The notes under the pieces are model-generated. The model made no database searches. It had not been told where the DNA came from and saw only the letters and a program-made list of their open reading frames with translations. 64,000 nucleotides of DNA from Anoxybacillus ayderensis (lineage in GTDB: Bacteria > Bacillota > Bacilli > Bacillales > Anoxybacillaceae). Of this stretch, positions 34,600 through 44,800 are shown in pieces (the first letter of the stretch is position 1; the number at the start of each line of letters is the position of its first letter). Both the position numbers and the translations under genes were made by a program. The DNA is taken from NCBI RefSeq assembly GCF_000833605.1, contig NZ_JXTG01000008.1, positions 1-64,000 on the forward strand, given 5' to 3'.

Positions 34600-34628
34600 A
34601 TTATAATGATGTTTGTTAACGCTTACAA
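34600..34628 (-). promoter_or_regulatory. SigA promoter of the amylase gene with overlapping cre box
   Basis: On the minus strand, TTGTAA (34628-34623) and TATAAT (34605-34600) are 17 bp apart. A cre box TGTTAACGCTTACA at 34614-34627 (13/14 to consensus, read on plus) overlaps the -35, so CcpA could repress initiation. Confidence 0.65.
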
Positions 34629-34716
34629 TACAGTTTTTTATTTTTATACATTTCACCAAATTTGAAAGCCGTGCGGTTATTTTATGTGGAGGAATGTATA
34701 AAGGACCGCCTGTAAC

Positions 34717-34733
34717 GGTGCCTGTCACGCCCC
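34717..34733 (+). repeat. Breakpoint motif GGTGCCTGTCACGCCCC, copy 3
   Basis: Shares a 22-base identical run (from GTAACGG) with copy 4 at 36869. The galE fragment begins within about five bases. Confidence 0.75.
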
Positions 34734-34736
34734 GAT

Positions 34737-34965
34737 CAACAACCTTGGCAACGGCTTAGGATATTCCGTCAAAGAAGTGATTGAGACATGTGAAAAAGTA
34801 ACCGGCCGCAAAGCGGTAATCGAATACACTGACCGCCGTCCGGGCGATCCGGCGCGCCTTGTCGCTTCCTCGCAAAAAATTTATGAAGAGTTGGGATGGA
34901 AAGCGGAATATTCACTCGAGGAGATTATCGCAAGCGCATGGAAATGGCATCAGCGGAAAGGGTAA
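34737..34965 (+). pseudogene. C-terminal fragment of UDP-glucose 4-epimerase (galE-like)
   Basis: Reads NNLGNGLGYSVKEVIETCEKV, DRRPGDPARLVASS, ELGWKAEYSLEEIIASAWKWH: the last 75 codons of GalE. It matches the C-terminus of the intact galE at 39103 (NLGNGLGYSVKEVIDMCERV...) but is a distinct paralogue. The NAD-binding and catalytic parts are missing. It is followed by its own terminator hairpin. Confidence 0.88.
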
Positions 34966-34974
34966 GAAAGACTA

Positions 34975-35005
34975 GTCACCCTTGTTGCAGAGGGTGACAG
35001 ATTTA
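34975..35005 (+). terminator. Terminator after the galE fragment
   Basis: Stem GTCACCCT / AGGGTGAC followed by AGATTTATTT. Confidence 0.7.
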
Positions 35006-35551
35006 TTTATGCGTATAAATAACTGAATATTCTGTATATATTTGGTTGGTGGTGCTGTGCGTGATGGCAAGAGAATTAAGGAGTAGCACATATATCTCAT
35101 GTATATTTTTATAAAAATGGTATGGAAGGAAAAGGATTGGAGTGGATGAGTGTCGAAATAAAAAAATTGGTGTCAATATCGTAATATGGAGGATGGAAAA
35201 ATGAATCAGGAGCGATTCGTGGAACAAATGTGGAAATATCTGTTAGGTAATATGATATGAAAGAAAAATCGTATCTATGATTTAAAAGAAAAGAAGCATT
35301 TCCAGTCGTGTCGCTTTCTGACGAGGGAATGTTCGTGTGTCTGATATTGAGAAACAAAGGTGCTTTTCAGTAAAACGGCCATGATGAATGTAATTTAATC
35401 GCTCATGAAGATGGCGGGCGTCAAAAAATGATCAACCCTGAATAGTGGTTAAAGTTAGGGCTGTTTTCTCTCTTTCTAGGGATGTGTGTCCGGTTTCTGT
35501 CATCATTCAAGAATTTTTCTTACAAAAATGAGTAAAGGAAGGGGGAGTACA
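35006..35551. other. Long intergenic region without a clear gene
   Basis: No recognisable protein. A 19-codon open frame (35201-35260, MNQERFVEQMWKYLLGNMI) has a strong GGAGGATGG site six bases upstream and may be a leader peptide or a gene relic. Other short frames with ribosome-like sites near 35145 are also closed early. The region probably carries the promoter of the GAF gene. Confidence 0.4.
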
Positions 35552-36586
35552 ATGAATGATCAAGATCATATACATAATCATGAAGAGTTGAATGGTGACG
35601 TTCCACAAACTCAAAAGTACCCATGGTATAAATGGTTGTTATGCTATAGTACAGCTTTGTTGGTGAGTTTATTTATTTTGCATTTAGTGGTAGCACCGGG
35701 CATTTCAGAAATATTAAGTTATCTGACGGAAGGGGAATTTAGTAAAAAGGAGATAATTGGGTATATAGGTGGAACCTTTCTTGTTCTGTACATGGGTAAA
35801 TATTTTGGTGATTCATGGCGTGCTAATGAGTTACAGGAAATCGGAACAGCGGTGACTAATTTTCGAAACCCGTTTTATGACCCTAATTTTGAAAAAGGAC
35901 CTTTCCGGTTGCAGGCGAAGTATAATGAACTTTTGACACAATTTAATGTTCAGAGAAGTTTATTGCAAAAGGCAATGGAACAAAATAATGAGTACGTTGA
36001 TCTTTTGCAACGCACAGAGTCAAAGCTAAGAGTCCAACTTCGACATCACGATAATGCTAATCGCATCATTGATTCGCTTATTTATTTAACAAAGATAAAC
36101 CATGATGACATTATTAATAGGATGCTGAAAGATACATTGGAAGAATGTATTACTGTGCTTCATCGAGATCTTAGCGACAAATCCATTTCATTGTTTGAGG
36201 TCGTGGGAGAAAAATTGAAAATTAGGGAGTACGTTCGAATTGGTGCAGAATCAGCTTATAAACGCTCCTTTGCCAAAGGGGAAGGTTTTGCTGGTTATGT
36301 ATGGAAAAAAAGTGAACCGATTATAAAAAATAATATTGATTATGAAGAGGATGAAATGTTTAAGGGGGGTAACAAGCCCAATCATGAGTTTTATTCTATT
36401 ATGGGCTTACCTTTAGTAGTCGATGAGCAAACATATGGAGTATTATGTTTACAGTCGGAAAGTAAAGAGGGGTTTGGTGAGGAAGATTTAAAAGCGGTGC
36501 AATTTTATGCTAATATATGTACTTACCTATTGCTGTGTGATAAAATGGGGATAATAGGAGTACGAAAGGGGGACGATATACAATGA
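35552..36586 (+). CDS. Membrane-anchored GAF-domain protein
   Basis: 344 residues. After a His/Glu-rich N-terminus there are two membrane spans (WLLCYSTALLVSLFILHLVV about 27-46; IIGYIGGTFLVLYMG about 69-83). A coiled-coil stretch follows (about 125-175), then a GAF domain (about 190-335) with GEGFAGYVWKKSEPII and YSIMGLPLVVDEQTYGVLCLQS. No kinase, GGDEF or phosphatase domain follows, so it may be a bare sensor. ATG 35552 follows GGGGGAG; the frame opens further upstream without support. It overlaps a 58-residue gene by ATGA. The ligand and partner are unknown. Confidence 0.7.
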   Translation: MNDQDHIHNHEELNGDVPQTQKYPWYKWLLCYSTALLVSLFILHLVVAPGISEILSYLTEGEFSKKEIIGYIGGTFLVLYMGKYFGDSWRANELQEIGTAVTNFRNPFYDPNFEKGPFRLQAKYNELLTQFNVQRSLLQKAMEQNNEYVDLLQRTESKLRVQLRHHDNANRIIDSLIYLTKINHDDIINRMLKDTLEECITVLHRDLSDKSISLFEVVGEKLKIREYVRIGAESAYKRSFAKGEGFAGYVWKKSEPIIKNNIDYEEDEMFKGGNKPNHEFYSIMGLPLVVDEQTYGVLCLQSESKEGFGEEDLKAVQFYANICTYLLLCDKMGIIGVRKGDDIQ

Positions 36587-36759
36587 TCAATACAACTGGC
36601 TGGAAAGAAATTGATAAGCTTTTTGAAAAGGCTCATCAGTTATATGCCGAAACTGAAAAGCTAAATGTCGAGATCGAAAAGGCGATGCGATTTCGTCCAA
36701 AAAAGATGAAGGTAAAAACCCCCTTTGTAGATGTAAGATTAGCAAGGCATAAAAAGTAA
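36583..36759 (+). CDS. Small basic helical protein translated with the GAF protein
   Basis: 58 residues, start by ATGA overlap with the GAF gene and preceded by GGGGGA. Sequence MINTTGWKEIDKLFEKAHQL followed by YAETEKLNVEIEKAMRF and a basic tail ending RLARHKK. It looks like a helical hairpin with positive C-terminus. No family recognised. Translational coupling suggests it acts with the GAF protein. It is followed by a terminator. Confidence 0.65.
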   Translation: MINTTGWKEIDKLFEKAHQLYAETEKLNVEIEKAMRFRPKKMKVKTPFVDVRLARHKK

Positions 36760-36803
36760 ATGTTGTTTGTTACTATCCGAAAAAGGTTGATAAGATAAAA
36801 GGG

Positions 36804-36849
36804 AAGGAGAGCTCATCACCGTAAAAACCGAACAGCTCTTCTTTTTTGT
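36804..36849 (+). terminator. Terminator after the GAF operon
   Basis: Stem AAGGAGAGCT / AGCTCTTCTT (one G-T pair) and TTTTT tail. Confidence 0.75.
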
Positions 36850-36868
36850 TTTTATTAGGATTTGTAAC

Positions 36869-36885
36869 GGTGCCTGTCACGCCCC
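36869..36885 (+). repeat. Breakpoint motif GGTGCCTGTCACGCCCC, copy 4
   Basis: Followed within six bases by a scrap of the LCP gene 3' end. Confidence 0.75.
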
Positions 36886-36890
36886 ACTCA

Positions 36891-36935
36891 GCCATTTCGC
36901 AACGGTTAAAGGAGCATTTGGAGATACAGAAAAGG
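36891..36935 (+). pseudogene. 3' scrap of an LCP-family gene
   Basis: CCATTTCGCAACGGTTAAAG continuing GAGCATTTGGAGAT matches the last 12-13 codons of the intact LCP gene at 32458-32497 (ISQRLKEHLGIK). Too short to encode anything. Confidence 0.75.
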
Positions 36936-36936
36936 G

Positions 36937-36987
36937 GCTGACCGAAAAGACCGCTAAAAAGCGGACTTTTGAGTCAGCCCTAAAAAA
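36937..36987. terminator. Hairpin between LCP scrap and convergent pRiA4b-type gene
   Basis: Arms GGGGCTGAC and GTCAGCCCT enclose an inner stem CCGCT/AGCGG. A-rich and T-rich flanks on both sides would allow termination in either direction. Confidence 0.65.
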
Positions 36988-36992
36988 GGCAT

Positions 36993-37586
36993 TTATTTGA
37001 ATTTGATTGTTGCTAGTCTTCTATTTACTTCCTCTATATCAAAATATTCTGGATCAAAGTCATCTCCGTACCATTCATCATACCACTCGAGAAACTCTTC
37101 CCGTTCTTGTTTTCTTGTATCGTCTTGCATCATATCGAGTACATCTTGGTAACCCCAAACGCCACCGACATCTTCTGGTGGGCATGCTCGTTTTCCTTTA
37201 ATACAAACAGGATGTGTCAACGGTTCCATTCGTTTTTCAATTTTTTCTAATGTAACGATATGCTCCCAATTGTCGCCAAAGTCATACGTATATAAAACTT
37301 TGTCCTTTTCATGACTTAAATATGTTTTCATCCGTATTTTTCGAGAATCGAGCATATCTTTCCGAGGGTGTGAAAAATCGTCTAGAGGGTGTGGCACATC
37401 GATGATCGCATCGCCTGTTTCGAATTGATATAAGTGATAGTTTTTCCAACCCATTGCTTCTTGAATGATCAGATGAAGTTGATCGAATGTAATATTGCTT
37501 GGAACAAGTACACGTCGCCAAATGGGTGGCCGAATGCCACGCAAGGCGATTTTTAATTGGTAAACGGTTTGTTTTTTCTGCAACAC
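36993..37586 (-). CDS. Plasmid pRiA4b ORF-3 family protein
   Basis: 197 residues of the pRiA4b ORF-3/IS1096 TnpR-like family. Opening YQLKIALRGIRPPIWRRVLVPSN, then TFDQLHLIIQEAMGWKNYHLYQFE and YTYDFGDNWEHIVTLEKI, and CPPEDVGGVWGYQDVL. The family is widespread on chromosomes and mobile elements, and its biochemical role is unknown. ATG follows GGAGGAGAAAG. Full length, so not a relic. Its terminator is shared with the plus-strand LCP scrap. Confidence 0.85.
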   Translation of the reverse strand: MLQKKQTVYQLKIALRGIRPPIWRRVLVPSNITFDQLHLIIQEAMGWKNYHLYQFETGDAIIDVPHPLDDFSHPRKDMLDSRKIRMKTYLSHEKDKVLYTYDFGDNWEHIVTLEKIEKRMEPLTHPVCIKGKRACPPEDVGGVWGYQDVLDMMQDDTRKQEREEFLEWYDEWYGDDFDPEYFDIEEVNRRLATIKFK

Positions 37587-37729
37587 TTTCTCCTCCTTTT
37601 CTTTTACTATAATGATAGACGAGTTTCTATGTTTTTATAAGAGAAATCTTTCATTTTTTTCGATAGCCGTATCGTGCAAAAATGCTCACGTTTGTGTAAA
37701 CTGAAAAAAAACGTGCACGGAGGTTAGCA

Positions 37730-39040
37730 ATGAACATTGTCGTTGTCGGAACAGGATATGTGGGCTTAGTGACAGGTGTGGCGCTTGCGCATATTGGTCA
37801 TCAGGTGACATGCGTGGATGTCGATGAAGAAAAAGTTGAGCGGATGAAGCATGGCATTTCGCCGATTTATGAGCCGGGTATTGAGCCGTTTATGAAAGAA
37901 AATATGGAAGCGAATCGGTTGTTTTTTACGACGGACGGTGCGCGTGCATATCAGGAAGCGGATGTGATTTATATCGCGGTCGGCACGCCTGAAAATGAAG
38001 ATGGCTTTGCGGATTTAACATATTTAAAGCAAGCGGTGAAAGACATTGCGGCGGCGGTAACGAAAGATGTCATCGTTGTGACAAAAAGTACGGTGCCGAT
38101 CGGGACGAATCACGAAATGAAGCGCATGTTTGCGGAGCTTGCTCCACATGTACGTATCGAAGTCGTGTCGAACCCGGAATTTTTACGGGAAGGTTCTGCC
38201 ATTCACGATACGTTTCATGGCGATCGCATCGTGATCGGGGCGGATGATGAACGGGCAGCAGCGGTCGTTGCCGATATTCATCGGCCGTTTGGCATTCCGA
38301 TTTTTCACACTGATATTCGGAGTGCGGAAATGATTAAGTACGCCTCGAACGCCTTTTTAGCAACGAAAATTAGCTTTATTAATGAAATTGCGAACATATG
38401 TGAAAAAGTTGGCGCGGACATTGAACAAGTGGCGGCTGGCATGGGGATGGATGCGCGCATCGGCTCCTCGTTTTTGCGCGCTGGTATCGGTTATGGAGGC
38501 TCTTGTTTTCCGAAAGATACGAAAGCATTGGCGAAAATTGCAGCAAATATCGATCATCATTTTGAGCTGTTAAAGGCGGTCATTGAAGTGAACAACAAGC
38601 AACAACGAAAGCTCATTGAGAAAGCGAAAGAGCGGTTTGGTCGTCTCGCCGGAAAACGAGTGGCTCTTCTCGGTTTATCGTTTAAGCCCAATACAGACGA
38701 TATGCGGGAAGCTGCATCGCTTGTCGTTGCGCGCGAGCTGCTTGCGGAACAGGCGACCGTCGTTGCATATGACCCGATTGCGATGGGGAAAGCGGCACAT
38801 GTGTTGCCGAAAGAAGTCATATATGCAGACCGGGTAGAACAGGCGCTCGAACGTGCGGATGCGGCAATGATTTTAACGGAATGGGATGAATTTCGCCAGC
38901 TGGACTTATCTGTTTACGTTAACAAAATGAAAACGCCTATTATTTTTGATGGGCGCAATTGTTATGCGCTTCACGATGTAGCGCGCTACCCAATTGAATA
39001 TTACTCGATCGGACGAAAACCGATAACGAATATAAAATAA
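37730..39040 (+). CDS. ugd: UDP-glucose 6-dehydrogenase (copy 2)
   Basis: Second UDP-glucuronate-forming enzyme, 436 residues. Same motifs as the copy at 8638: GTGYVG at 7-12, VVTKSTVPIGT, EFLREGS, Cys259 in GYGGSCFPKDT, and LSFKPNTDDMREA. It is more GC-rich in codon use than copy 1, so it probably belongs to the older genome while copy 1 travels with the polysaccharide locus. ATG follows GGAGG. It is followed 62 bp later by galE; the pair would supply UDP-glucuronate and UDP-galactose. Confidence 0.95.
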   Translation: MNIVVVGTGYVGLVTGVALAHIGHQVTCVDVDEEKVERMKHGISPIYEPGIEPFMKENMEANRLFFTTDGARAYQEADVIYIAVGTPENEDGFADLTYLKQAVKDIAAAVTKDVIVVTKSTVPIGTNHEMKRMFAELAPHVRIEVVSNPEFLREGSAIHDTFHGDRIVIGADDERAAAVVADIHRPFGIPIFHTDIRSAEMIKYASNAFLATKISFINEIANICEKVGADIEQVAAGMGMDARIGSSFLRAGIGYGGSCFPKDTKALAKIAANIDHHFELLKAVIEVNNKQQRKLIEKAKERFGRLAGKRVALLGLSFKPNTDDMREAASLVVARELLAEQATVVAYDPIAMGKAAHVLPKEVIYADRVEQALERADAAMILTEWDEFRQLDLSVYVNKMKTPIIFDGRNCYALHDVARYPIEYYSIGRKPITNIK

Positions 39041-39102
39041 CTCCATCTTTCCTATATATGTGTGATAAAATTGAAGTGCATGACAAGGAAAGGAGATATT
39101 GT

Positions 39103-40074
39103 ATGATTTTGGTCGTTGGTGGAGCGGGATATATCGGCAGCCATGTGGTAAAGAAATTAGTTGAAACGAAGCCGATCGTCGTGATCGATAATTTATCGAC
39201 AGGGCATCGTCATCTTGTGGACAAACGAGCGGTGTTCGTTCATGGCGATTTAGGCGATCGGGCGACGCTTGTACGCATATTTGAAAAATATCCGATCGAT
39301 GCGGTGATGCATTTTGCGGCAAATAGTTTAGTAGGCGAGTCGGTCGTTGAGCCGATGAAATATTATAAAAACAACGTTGCTGCGACGTTAACGTTGTTAG
39401 AAACGATGATGGAATATGGCGTGAAGCGGTTCATTTTTTCATCGACTGCAGCGGTGTACGGCATTCCAAACGTTGATGTCATTACAGAACAATGTCCAAC
39501 AAATCCAATTAACCCATACGGTCGTTCGAAATTGATGATTGAACATATGCTTGCTGATTTTGCGTCAGCGTATGATTTACGTTACGTCGTGTTGCGCTAT
39601 TTCAACGCGGCAGGTGCGCATGAAAGCGGGGGCATTGGGGAAGACCATCATCCGGAAACGCATTTAATTCCGCTTATTTTGCAACATTTGCTCGGATTGC
39701 GCGATAAAATTTCGGTGTTCGGTACAGACTACGATACACCAGACGGCACGTGTATTCGTGATTACATTCACGTGACCGATTTAGCCGAAGCGCACATCAT
39801 CGCTTTGCATGCGCTTCTTTCGAATGAAAAAAAGACAGCGACATACAATCTTGGCAACGGGCTCGGTTATTCGGTTAAAGAAGTGATCGATATGTGCGAG
39901 CGTGTGACGGGGAAACAGGCGACGATCGAATATACGGAGCGTCGTCCAGGAGATCCGGCTCGACTCGTCGCTTCGTCTGAAAAAATTGCTCGTGAACTTG
40001 GCTGGAAAGCGACGCGCTCGCTTGAAGAGATTATTGCAAGCGCATGGCGTTGGCACGAGAAACATACATCATAG
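39103..40074 (+). CDS. galE: UDP-glucose 4-epimerase
   Basis: Interconverts UDP-glucose and UDP-galactose. 324 residues. VVGGAGYIGSHVV NAD site at the N-terminus, FSSTAAVYG and NPYGRSKLMIEHML (catalytic Ser, Tyr and Lys), RYFNAAGAH, and the C-terminal RRPGDPARLVASS. The frame is open from 39058, but ATG 39103 has AAAGGAG upstream and matches the family N-terminus. The galE fragment at 34737 and the scrap at 26113 come from related copies. Confidence 0.94.
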   Translation: MILVVGGAGYIGSHVVKKLVETKPIVVIDNLSTGHRHLVDKRAVFVHGDLGDRATLVRIFEKYPIDAVMHFAANSLVGESVVEPMKYYKNNVAATLTLLETMMEYGVKRFIFSSTAAVYGIPNVDVITEQCPTNPINPYGRSKLMIEHMLADFASAYDLRYVVLRYFNAAGAHESGGIGEDHHPETHLIPLILQHLLGLRDKISVFGTDYDTPDGTCIRDYIHVTDLAEAHIIALHALLSNEKKTATYNLGNGLGYSVKEVIDMCERVTGKQATIEYTERRPGDPARLVASSEKIARELGWKATRSLEEIIASAWRWHEKHTS

Positions 40075-40107
40075 AAAAGAGAAGTCGAATATTTTGACTT
40101 CTCTTTT
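40075..40107 (+). terminator. Terminator after galE
   Basis: Perfect 12-bp stem AAAAGAGAAGTC / GACTTCTCTTTT. Confidence 0.85.
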
Positions 40108-40200
40108 CCATTTTGTTACCATGTTAATATACATGCTTCATTAACACCCGAAGACGCTAACACGATCCCCATAAGGCATATAAAATGAAGGAGGGATTGG

Positions 40201-41709
40201 ATGCGGAAAACAACACCTGTTTTTTACATTTCTATCGTCATCGCATTATTATTTATTGGTTGGGGAGTGATCCCGGAAAGTGTATTGCCGCAATTTCATT
40301 TGGCGAAAGTGAGCGGCGACGTACAAAGTTTTCTAGTGCATAAGTTTGGTTGGTTTTATTTACTAGCCGCAACGGCTTTTCTCGTCTTCTGTTTCGTTAT
40401 GATCTTTTCAAAGTATGGAAACATTCGACTAGGTGCGGACGATGAAAAACCGGAGTATCGTTATCGAACGTGGTTTGGCATGTTGTTTAGTGCCGGTATG
40501 GGAATCGGGTTAGTGTTTTGGGGCGTGGCTGAGCCGATGTATCATTTTTACAGCCCACCTGTTGGTGAAGCAGAAACAGCAGAAGCTGCTCGTGTAGCGA
40601 TGCGATATGCGTTTTTCCATTGGGGATTGCACCCGTGGGCGATTTATGCGGTTGTCGCGCTAGCGTTAGCTTATTTCCAGTTTCGGAAAAAAGAGCCGGG
40701 AGTGATTAGCCGCGTACTGCGTCCCGTGTTGGGTGAGCGTGTAAATGGATTAACGGGGATTGCCGTCGATACGTTAGCGGTTTACGCGACCATTTTCGGT
40801 GTAGCGACTTCACTTGGATTAGGGGCGATTCAAATTAGTGGGGGATTGTCTCACCTCTCTCCAAGTATACCAAACAGTTTTGCGACACAGCTCGTCGTTA
40901 TCATTGTCGTTACGGTATTATTTATGTTGTCAGCCCAAACAGGATTGAATAAAGGCATTAAAATATTAAGTGATACGAATGTGATGCTTGCAGTGCTTTT
41001 AATGCTTTTCTTGCTGTTTGCAGGACCGACAAACTTCATTATGGATGTATTTACCGCAACGGTCGGCTCGTATATTCAAAACTTACCATCTATGAGTTTA
41101 CGGTTAAGTCCGTTCGAACAAAGTGAATGGCCGAGGGTGTGGACGATTTTTTACTGGGCATGGTGGATTGCATGGGCACCATTTGTCGGCTCGTTTATTG
41201 CCCGCGTTTCGCGCGGACGAACGATTCGAGAGTTTATGATCGGTGTATTGCTCGTTCCGACGATTTTTAGCGCCCTATGGTTCTCTGTGTTTGGCGGATC
41301 TGCCCTGTATTTAGAAATGTTTGAGGGGGCAGACATTATGGAAACGATGAATGAGTCAGGCATTGAGATGGCGCTCTTTTCTGTTTTTAAACATTTCCCA
41401 TTGAGCACGATTTTATCGGGGTTAGCGATTTTACTCATTTGTACGTTTTTCGTTACATCAGCCGATTCGGCGACATTTGTGCTAGGAATGCAGACGACAA
41501 ATGGAAGTTTAAATCCATCAAACTCTGTTAAATTGACTTGGGGAATCATTCAGTCCGCGACCGCCATCATTTTACTTTGGACAGGCGGATTACAGGCGCT
41601 TCAAACCGCATCAATTATTGCGGCGTTTCCATTTACGGTTATCATGCTTCTTATGATTCTTTCTTTGTTGCGGTCGTTTAAACAAGAAACATTTATGAAG
41701 AAAAAATAA
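40201..41709 (+). CDS. BCCT-family transporter (betaine/carnitine/choline type)
   Basis: 502 residues with about twelve membrane spans. It imports compatible solutes or their precursors using Na+ or H+. Key segments: GMLFSAGMGIGLVFWGVAEPMYHF (the glycine-rich substrate-binding helix), the HWGLHPWAIYAVVALALAYF region, and FYWAWWIAWAPFVGSFIARVSRGRTIREF with the aromatic Trp cage. Closest in style to OpuD/BetP-like carriers; exact substrate uncertain. ATG follows GGAGGGATTGG. Flanked by terminators, so monocistronic. Confidence 0.9.
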   Translation: MRKTTPVFYISIVIALLFIGWGVIPESVLPQFHLAKVSGDVQSFLVHKFGWFYLLAATAFLVFCFVMIFSKYGNIRLGADDEKPEYRYRTWFGMLFSAGMGIGLVFWGVAEPMYHFYSPPVGEAETAEAARVAMRYAFFHWGLHPWAIYAVVALALAYFQFRKKEPGVISRVLRPVLGERVNGLTGIAVDTLAVYATIFGVATSLGLGAIQISGGLSHLSPSIPNSFATQLVVIIVVTVLFMLSAQTGLNKGIKILSDTNVMLAVLLMLFLLFAGPTNFIMDVFTATVGSYIQNLPSMSLRLSPFEQSEWPRVWTIFYWAWWIAWAPFVGSFIARVSRGRTIREFMIGVLLVPTIFSALWFSVFGGSALYLEMFEGADIMETMNESGIEMALFSVFKHFPLSTILSGLAILLICTFFVTSADSATFVLGMQTTNGSLNPSNSVKLTWGIIQSATAIILLWTGGLQALQTASIIAAFPFTVIMLLMILSLLRSFKQETFMKKK

Positions 41710-41740
41710 TCGGTCATGACTTGACCGATTATTTTTTTGC
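41705..41740 (+). terminator. Terminator after the BCCT transporter
   Basis: Stem AATAATCGGTCA / TGACCGATTATT plus T run; overlaps the stop codon. Confidence 0.88.
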
Positions 41741-41800
41741 CTAAAGTTTGACACTCGCTGTTCTGTTTGCTACCCTAACAGTAGAACAAAAAATAGGACG

Positions 41801-44800
41801 GTGAACAGACAAGTTATGAACATTAGCCATTTTTCGATTCGGCGCCCGGTGTTGACGTTCGTATCGATGGTGATCGTCATTCTTTTAGGGGCGGTATCTT
41901 TGTTAAATATTCCGATGAAGTTAATTCCTGATATTCAACCCCCTGTCGGTGTCGTTGTAGCAACGTATCCGGGAGCGGGGCCGACGGAAGTGTTAGAGAA
42001 AGTGACGAAGCCGTTAGAAAGCAGCTTAGCGACGTTGCCGGGGCTAAAGACGATGACTTCGACGTCGCAAGAAGGCTCGACACTCATCTTATTACAGTTT
42101 TCATGGACGACAGTAATTGATGACATCCAAAATGATGTCATGCAGCGTATTGATCAAGCGCCTCTTCCTGATGACGTGTCAAAGCCGCGATTTTTAAAGT
42201 TTGACCCGTCGCAGTTTCCTGTCATCCAACTGACGTTGACGACGGAAAAGGAACATGAACAGCTGAAGACGTTGGCGCAACAGTTGAAAGCAGAGCTGGC
42301 CAAAACGGAAGGAGTAGCTAGCGTCAACGTATCAGGAACGTTTACGAAACATGTGCGCGTAGTCGTCGATCCAAATAAGCTTCAAACGTACCGACTTTCC
42401 CAACAAGACGTTGTGAATTTCATTTCGGCTAACAACGTGTCGTTGCCAGGGGAAACGGTCGTCATCGACGATCGGCAACTATCGACACGCATTTTAAGCA
42501 CGGTACAGTCTGTCGATGAATTAAAAAATCTCGTTCTTTTGATCGACCCTATGACAAGTAAGCGCGTTCGTTTGCAAGATGTAGCGAGCGTTGAACTCGT
42601 TCCAGACGAGCAACAAACGATTACGAGAACGAACGAAAAGCCATCCGTGTTAATGAGCGTGCTGCAAAAGGCAGATGCGAACACAGCGGAAGTATCTACA
42701 GCGTTTCAAAAGCAGTTGGATAAATTGTTGAAAAAAGAACAATTTCAAGACGTACATGTCGACATATTGTTTGACCAAGGGGAATTTATTCAGCGAACGA
42801 TTCGCAACATCGCACAATCGCTCGTTTTAGGTGGCGCTTTTGCGATGGCGGTGCTGTTTATTTTTTTACGAAACATGAAAAGTCCAATCATTATCGGCAT
42901 CGCCATTCCGTACTCTGTCATTGTGACGTTTGTTTTAATGTATTTTTCCGATTTTACGTTAAATATTATGACGCTTGGCGGATTAGCCCTTGGGATCGGG
43001 ATGCTTGTTGACAACTCGATTGTCGTTATTGAAAATATTTCCCGCCATTTAGCGATGGGAAAAGATCCGAAAGAAGCAGCGAAAGATGGGGTAAGCGAAA
43101 TCGGAACCGCCATTGTCGCATCGACGTTAACGAGTGTAGCTGTGTTTATTCCGGTATTATTTATTACCGGTTTAATTGGAGATTTATTTACCGAGTTTGC
43201 GCTAACGATTGCGTTTAGTTTACTAGCATCGTTATTTGTTGCGCTGACGGTTGTGCCGATGCTTGCGAGCCGTTGGTTGCGCCCGCGCAGACGGTATCGC
43301 GAAGAAGCCCGTTTAACGTCCGCTCCGATGCGTGCGCTTGAGCGAAGTGTACGATGGTCGTTGCGTCATCGTTTCGTCGTATTATTGCTCGCGTTCGGCT
43401 TGCTCGGTGCGGGGGTGTTTAGTTTAACGACCGTCGGTATGCAGTTTTTGCCGAATGCTGATGAAGGGTTTTTCTCGATTCGCGTCCAAACAGATGACGG
43501 TGCTTCGCTGCAAGCGACAGAGCGCGTTGTGGCGGCGATTGAACATGAATTAAAGCGAGTGGATGATATCGATACGTACGTCAGCCTGATCGGTTCGACA
43601 CAAGAACAGTCGTTTCGTGGAACGGCGCAAAGCAACGTCGCGGAAATATACGTGAAAATGAAACCGAAAGATAAGCGTGATCGCTCGGTGTTCGTTGTCG
43701 TTGATGAGTTAAAATCTCCTGTGCAACAAGCGGTGAAAAAAGTGAATAAAACGGCGGAAGTGTCGTTTAACTTGCAAGCATCGACCGGAAGTGCGCCAAA
43801 TACGTTAACATTTAGCGTAAAAGATACGGATGAGAAAAGGTTGAAAGAAGTCGTTAGTCAAATTGAAAAACGATTAAAGACCTTAAAAGAAGTAAAAGAA
43901 GTGACAACGGATTTATCAGAAACAGTTGATGAAATGCAAGTGAAGATTGACCGTGAAAAAGCGTTGCGAAACGGTTTAACCCCTGCGCAAGTCGCCATCG
44001 CTGCCCAACAAATGACGCGCGGAATGACGGCGACACGCATCATTGATGCGAGCGCGAACGTATACGATGTAAACGTTCAATACGATGATCGTGCGAACCA
44101 TTCGGTTGAACATATAAAAAAATTGCTTGTGAAAAAACCGGACGGTACGTTCGTAAAACTTGGGGATATTGCATCCGTTTCGGTCGGCAAAAACCCTGTT
44201 CGCATTCAGCGAATCGATGAACAAAGTGCCGTTCAGTTTACTGTGAAATATAAAAGTTCGGTGACGCTTGGCGACATATCGGCGCTTGTCGACCGTGAAA
44301 TCGCAAAGCTCGATCTTCCAGCTGAGACGGACATCGTCTTTAGCGGCGATCGGGAGTTGCTTGAGTCGTCGCTTGACGATTTAGCGTTAGCTTTCGGATT
44401 GGCGGTTACGTTTGTATATCTCGTCATGGCGGCGCAGTTTGAGTCGTTTAAACATCCGTTCATCATTATGTTTACGATTCCGTTAATGATCGTCGGAATT
44501 GCGGGCGGATTATTGTTGACACAGACGCCAGTAAGCGTCATGGTCATTATCGGCGGTATCGTACTTGCCGGTATTGTCGTCAACAATGCGATTGTCCTTG
44601 TCGATTATATGAATCAATTGCGTGCACGCGGAGAACGAGACATTATTGTCACAGCGGTAAAACTTCGTCTTCGTCCGATTTTAATGACGGCGTTAACGAC
44701 AATTTTAGGGCTGTTGCCGCTCGCCTTTGGCATCGGTGACGGGGCGGAGCTTAATCAGCCGATGGCGATTACTGTCATTGGTGGACTATTGAGCAGCACC

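Noticed and set aside
35003-35357. Minus-strand frames in the 35.0-35.5 kb gap
   Set aside because: Low-complexity Phe/Ser/Ile translations from AT-rich DNA, no ribosome sites.
41877-44586. Several long minus-strand open frames inside the RND gene
   Set aside because: Shadows of the plus-strand gene's codon bias; no ribosome sites or recognisable domains.
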